A DNA stretch of 18,022 bases, from NCBI GenBank assembly GCA_035605975.1, contig DATNGG010000030.1, forward strand, positions 1 through 18,022, read 5' to 3'. The notes beneath the pieces are model-generated. The model was not told the origin of the DNA, ran no database searches, and was given only the letters and a program-made list of their open reading frames with translations. Source of the DNA: CAIKMD01 sp035605975 (GTDB lineage Bacteria > Pseudomonadota > Alphaproteobacteria > ATCC43930 > CGMCC-115725). Position numbers and translations under genes: made by a program. Below, piece by piece: positions 15,375 through 18,022 of the stretch (its first letter is position 1; the number at the start of each line of letters is the position of its first letter).

Positions 15375-15659
15375 GGACGCCGAGCCGCCGAGGGCAGCCG
15401 GTCAGCTCGCGGGCGACTGCCCGGCAAAATTGGTTGCACGCGCCTCTTGATCGGCTGCGCCCCGAGCATTGTTGACGCCGTGCCACACCTTGCATGGATC
15501 GCGCGAAACACGGCGATTTTGCGCTGGAAATCTGTCGCCATTGCGAACGGACATGGTACTATCCCGCGCGATATTGCGTGGGCCGATGGTTCGGCCAGGA
15601 CAGAAGCCTCGAACCGACGCTTTGTCCACTCCAAGCAATAACGATCAGGAGTTCTTCGC

Positions 15660-15875
15660 ATGAAGGCGCTTATTTCCGCACTCGCCCTCTTGTCATTCGT
15701 CGGCGCGACGACAATTCCGCTCTACACGGCGGCGGCGCAGACCGAAACCACCACCCAGACCCCGGCCAAGAAGGCGCCCGCCAAGAAGAAGAGCGCGTCT
15801 AAGAAAAAGACCACCAAAAAGAAGACCGCCTCGAAGAAGAAAAAGGCGCCGGCGAAGTCGCAGACCCCTTCGTAA
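15660..15875 (+). CDS. Small exported lysine-rich protein
   Basis: This 71-residue protein has a clear signal peptide (MKALISALALLSFVGATT and on to about residue 26, likely cut in or after TAAAQ). The rest is a low-complexity chain of Lys, Ala, Thr, Ser and Pro, with KKK and KKKK blocks separated by two to four residues and no arginine. It resembles histone H1 tails but is addressed to the periplasm or outside. A polycation there could bind envelope polyanions or nucleic acid; that is inference. I do not recognise a named family. AGGAG (15647-15651) lies upstream of the ATG. An extended -10 like TGGTACTAT (15554-15562) could be its promoter. A strong terminator follows, so it is a single-gene transcript. 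Confidence 0.8.
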   Translation: MKALISALALLSFVGATTIPLYTAAAQTETTTQTPAKKAPAKKKSASKKKTTKKKTASKKKKAPAKSQTPS

Positions 15876-15893
15876 TATTCATCTCGTGACGGC

Positions 15894-15930
15894 AAATCCC
15901 CCGGGGCCTCGCTCCGGGGGATTTTCTTTG
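15894..15930 (+). terminator. Strong intrinsic terminator after the lysine-rich gene
   Basis: AAATCCCCCGG (15894-15904) pairs perfectly over 11 bases with CCGGGGGATTT (15914-15924), with a nine-base loop and a TTTTCTTT tract. The symmetry, including the A/T ends, lets it work in both directions, so it may also stop the convergent lipoprotein transcript. Confidence 0.85.
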
Positions 15931-15965
15931 CCCGCTCGGTCAGGCGGATGCAGCCGGCGGGCGTA

Positions 15966-16391
15966 TCACTTCGCGGCGCCGCAGGCGAAGACGGCGTGAC
16001 TCGGCGTCATTACCGGGCAGGCATTGAGATCGAAATCCCGGCTCACGACTTGCGGCGTGCTCTTGGCGCCGCAGGCGAGCGCGGCGGCGCTGCGCACCGC
16101 ATCGGCCGAGTTCCAAATCCGGTTGTAGCAGATCGCGACCTGCGCGCCGGGCGTAGGCGCCGGCGCCGCAGGCTCCGGAACCAGCGGGGCCGCCACCGAT
16201 TGCGGCGTGCCGAATTCCACCTCGTTGTCGGGCGTCGTCGTGGTGGCGCCGGCGACGGTCAGGGCGTTGGCTGCGCGCGGCGGCGGTGCCGACGGAGTCG
16301 AGGGCGGATAGGTCTCATAGGGCTCGGGTAGGCCGCACCCGCCGAGGAGACAGGCCGCCGCGACAAGGACAGCGATCGCGCGTCGTGACAT
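15966..16391 (-). CDS. Putative lipoprotein with proline-rich linker and cysteine-rich C-terminus
   Basis: This 141-residue protein begins MSRRAIAVLVAAACLLGGC, a lipoprotein signal with lipobox LGGC at 16-19; C19 would be lipidated. A proline/alanine/threonine-rich, probably unstructured region follows (about residues 20-90). The C-terminal part is compact: ICYNRIWNSADAVRSAAALA, then DFDLNACPVMTPSHAVFAC, with four cysteines that could form two disulfides in the periplasm. I have seen this C-terminal pattern in alphaproteobacterial lipoproteins of unknown function and assign no role. The ATG at 16391 gives a signal of normal length; a TTG at 16427 would add 12 residues before it. It diverges from the DOPA dioxygenase-like gene, with 74 bases between. 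Confidence 0.75.
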   Translation of the reverse strand: MSRRAIAVLVAAACLLGGCGLPEPYETYPPSTPSAPPPRAANALTVAGATTTTPDNEVEFGTPQSVAAPLVPEPAAPAPTPGAQVAICYNRIWNSADAVRSAAALACGAKSTPQVVSRDFDLNACPVMTPSHAVFACGAAK

Positions 16392-16465
16392 GCGCGCGAG
16401 GCTGGCGCATCGCCGCGCCGCGCGCAACCTTTCTTTGGGGCTCGTGCCTGCTTTAAGATGGGGCC

Positions 16466-16819
16466 ATGCACCAGACGGATCCCGCCCGGATCGAGGGCTA
16501 TCACGCCCATGTCTATTACGATGCGCAAAGCCGCGCCGCCGGCGAAAGGCTGCGCCGTGCCGTGGGCGAGCGCTTTCCTGCCGTGCTCGGGCGCTGGCAT
16601 GACGAGCCGGTCGGGCCGCATCCGATTTCGATGTACCAGATCGCCTTCGCGCCCGAGGAATTCGCGCGCATCGTGCCCTTCCTCATGCTCAACCGCGAGG
16701 GGCTGCGCATCCTCGTCCATCCCGAGACCGGCAATGGCTATCGCGATCATGCGATCAACGCGCTGTGGCTGGGCGAGCCGGTCAAGCTGAAGCTCGAGGT
16801 CTTGTCGGGCGAGCGGTAG
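16466..16819 (+). CDS. DOPA 4,5-dioxygenase family protein
   Basis: This 117-residue protein matches the small DOPA 4,5-dioxygenase-like family, which includes plant-pigment-type ring-cleaving enzymes from fungi and many uncharacterised bacterial members. The conserved histidines are visible: H13-x-H15 in GYHAHVYY, H45 and H52 in GRWHDEPVGPHPIS, H85 in RILVHPETGNGY, and H95 in DHAINALWLG. These suggest a mononuclear metal site. Bacterial substrates are largely unknown; a catechol-type extradiol ring cleavage is plausible. The ATG at 16466 is preceded by a purine tract GATGGGG. It is a lone gene; the thiC promoter follows 43 bases after its stop. Confidence 0.85.
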   Translation: MHQTDPARIEGYHAHVYYDAQSRAAGERLRRAVGERFPAVLGRWHDEPVGPHPISMYQIAFAPEEFARIVPFLMLNREGLRILVHPETGNGYRDHAINALWLGEPVKLKLEVLSGER

Positions 16820-16862
16820 GGCTCGCCTCCGGCCGGCCTCCGCGCGCGGACTCCACGGGGGC

Positions 16863-16892
16863 TTGACGGCATGACCGTTCTCTCCGGATACT
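16863..16892 (+). promoter_or_regulatory. Sigma-70-type promoter of thiC
   Basis: TTGACG (16863-16868) and GATACT (16887-16892) are separated by 18 bases and match consensus at five and four positions. The predicted start near 16899 coincides with the 5' edge of the TPP riboswitch. Confidence 0.6.
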
Positions 16893-16900
16893 GAGCACGA

Positions 16901-17002
16901 TTCCAAGGGGAGCCCCGGGAAAGGGGCTGAGACACCGCTAGGCGAAAGCGACGCGGAAACCCTTCGAACCTGATCCGGGTCGTACCGGCGTAGGGACAGG
17001 AA
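16901..17002 (+). ncRNA. TPP riboswitch (THI box) before thiC
   Basis: Hallmarks in order are AGGGGAGCCCC-GGGAAA-GGGGCTGAGA, CACCGC with an extra P3a-like hairpin (about 16933-16956), ACCC, CGAACCTGATCCGG, GTCGTACCGGCG and TAGGGA. P1 is TTCC (16901-16904) with GGAA (16999-17002). The core is canonical, unlike the shorter thiO element. Confidence 0.95.
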
Positions 17003-17071
17003 CGGCACAATTTGAGTGCCAACCTTCCGCCAAAATCCGGGTCAGCCTCTGTTTCTCGTGATGGGAAGGAG
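16999..17071 (+). promoter_or_regulatory. Candidate expression platform of the thiC riboswitch
   Basis: CCTTCC (17023-17028) is complementary to GGAAGG (17064-17069), the ribosome site of thiC. A small hairpin GGCAC-AATTTGA-GTGCC (17004-17020) places the P1 strand GGAA (16999-17002) opposite TTCC (17025-17028). So GGAA can pair either in P1 or with the anti-ribosome-site strand. No T-rich terminator tail is present, which points to translational control. Confidence 0.5.
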
Positions 17072-17078
17072 ATTGACC

Positions 17079-18022
17079 ATGCCCGAAGGCGCCCTCGGCC
17101 AAAATTTCAAAGTCTCGACCGGTCCGCTGCCGGCCTCGCGCAAGGTTTTCGTGCCCGGCAAGACCTTTGCCGATCTGCGCGTCGCGATGCGCGAGATCGA
17201 TCTGACGGCCTCGTCGAAGGAGCCGCCGATCCGGGCCTATGATCCATCGGGCCCTTACACCGATCCCGCGGCCGCGATCGACATTCGCGCCGGCCTCAAT
17301 CCGCTGCGCGCCAAATGGATCATCGAGCGCGGCGATGTCGAGGCCTATGCCGGGCGCGAGGTGCGGCCCGAGGATAACGGGCTCGGCGACAACGAGGCGA
17401 GCGCGGTGCCGCTCTTCAATCGCGCGCATCGCCAGGCCTTGCGGGCGAAGAACGGCAAGTCGGTCTCGCAGCTCGCCTATGCGCGCGCCGGCATCGTCAC
17501 GCGCGAGATGGAATACATCGCCATCCGCGAGAATCTCGGCCGCGAGAATCTGAAGAAGCAGGCCGACGGCGAAAGCTTCGGCGCCGTCATCCCGGATTAC
17601 GTGACGCCGGAATTCGTGCGCGATGAGGTGGCGCGCGGCCGCGCCATCATTCCGGCCAACATCAATCATCCCGAGAGCGAGCCGATGATCATCGGCCGCA
17701 ATTTCCTCGTGAAGATCAACGCCAATATCGGCAATTCGATCGTCACCTCCTCGGTCGCCGAGGAAGTCGACAAGCTGGTCTGGGCGATCCGCTGGGGCGG
17801 CGACACGGTGATGGATCTCTCGACCGGCAAGAACATCCACACCATCCGCGAATGGATCATCCGCAATTCGCCGGTGCCGATCGGCACCGTGCCGATCTAT
17901 CAGGCGCTCGAGAAGGTCAACGGCAAGGCCGAGGATCTCAGCTGGGAGGTTTTCCGCGACACGCTCATCGAGCAATGCGAGCAGGGCGTCGATTATTTCA
18001 CCATCCATGCCGGCGTGCGGCT
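17079..18022 (+). CDS. thiC: Phosphomethylpyrimidine synthase ThiC, N-terminal part
   Basis: The first 314 codons of ThiC are present; the gene runs off the window, so the C-terminal iron-sulfur motif is not seen. ThiC is a radical-SAM enzyme that turns aminoimidazole ribotide into hydroxymethylpyrimidine phosphate, the other half of thiamine. Conserved segments are VFVPGKTFADLRVAMREIDL, IRAYDPSGPYTDP, GLNPLRAKWIIERGDVEAY, and the strongly conserved REMEYIAIREN. Others are IPANINHPESEPMIIGRNFL, VKINANIGNS, WGGDTVMDLSTGKNIH and the end DYFTIHAGVRL. The ATG at 17079 has GGAAGGAG (17064-17071) seven bases upstream. A promoter and canonical TPP riboswitch precede it. It lies 2.4 kb from thiE on the same strand, separately transcribed. 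Confidence 0.97.
   Translation, partial: MPEGALGQNFKVSTGPLPASRKVFVPGKTFADLRVAMREIDLTASSKEPPIRAYDPSGPYTDPAAAIDIRAGLNPLRAKWIIERGDVEAYAGREVRPEDNGLGDNEASAVPLFNRAHRQALRAKNGKSVSQLAYARAGIVTREMEYIAIRENLGRENLKKQADGESFGAVIPDYVTPEFVRDEVARGRAIIPANINHPESEPMIIGRNFLVKINANIGNSIVTSSVAEEVDKLVWAIRWGGDTVMDLSTGKNIHTIREWIIRNSPVPIGTVPIYQALEKVNGKAEDLSWEVFRDTLIEQCEQGVDYFTIHAGVR

Noticed and set aside
15394..15424. GGGCAG...CTGCCC inverted repeat after the glutathione transferase gene
   Set aside because: The loop is 19 bases long and no T-rich tail follows, so it is too weak to call a terminator.
16938..18008. Leftward 356-codon open frame opposite thiC and its riboswitch
   Set aside because: The opposite strand carries unmistakable ThiC and THI-box sequence, and the leftward frame has no recognisable domain.

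Overview
This is a GC-rich bacterial chromosome segment, most likely from an alphaproteobacterium. The evidence is the strong GC bias at third codon positions and the gene content: an MbfA-type ferritin/VIT1 iron exporter, a Usg-family protein, and a thiO-thiS-thiG-thiE cluster with a nearby thiC, an arrangement known from Rhizobiales. The order cannot be fixed from sequence alone. I see no insertion sequence, phage gene, CRISPR array, rRNA or tRNA. The region reads as ordinary core chromosome with several interesting regulatory elements.

Layout. Bases 1-189 hold the end of a histidine-phosphotransfer (Hpt) protein. Bases 215-1897 hold a divergent pair with an oxidative-stress theme: mbfA (iron export/ferritin-like) and msrB (methionine sulfoxide repair). 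Bases 1922-4567 carry two leftward genes, an amidase-signature hydrolase and an APH-fold phosphotransferase. A 457-base gap follows, with two back-to-back perfect dyads and a good sigma-54-type -24/-12 element. It leads into the three-gene prkA-yeaH-spoVR operon (5025-9859), which ends in an intrinsic terminator whose loop contains the spoVR stop codon. Bases 9880-11642 hold usg, a DUF1345 membrane protein and a GNAT acetyltransferase.

From about 11694 the theme is thiamine. A promoter and a compact TPP riboswitch precede the overlapping genes thiO-thiS-thiG-thiE, followed closely by a YfcG-like glutathione transferase. After three unrelated small genes (an exported polylysine-rich peptide, a lipoprotein and a DOPA 4,5-dioxygenase-like protein), a second promoter and TPP riboswitch precede thiC, which runs off the window end. 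ThiO, ThiS and ThiG make the thiazole half of thiamine, ThiC makes the pyrimidine half, and the ThiE-like protein would join them. Both transcripts appear to be shut off by TPP at the level of translation, but by differently built riboswitches.

The most interesting items are the candidate sigma-54 promoter with upstream dyads before prkA, the two contrasting TPP riboswitches, the diverged ThiE/TenI protein, the exported lysine-rich peptide, and terminators built around stop codons. No wholly new multi-gene system is evident.
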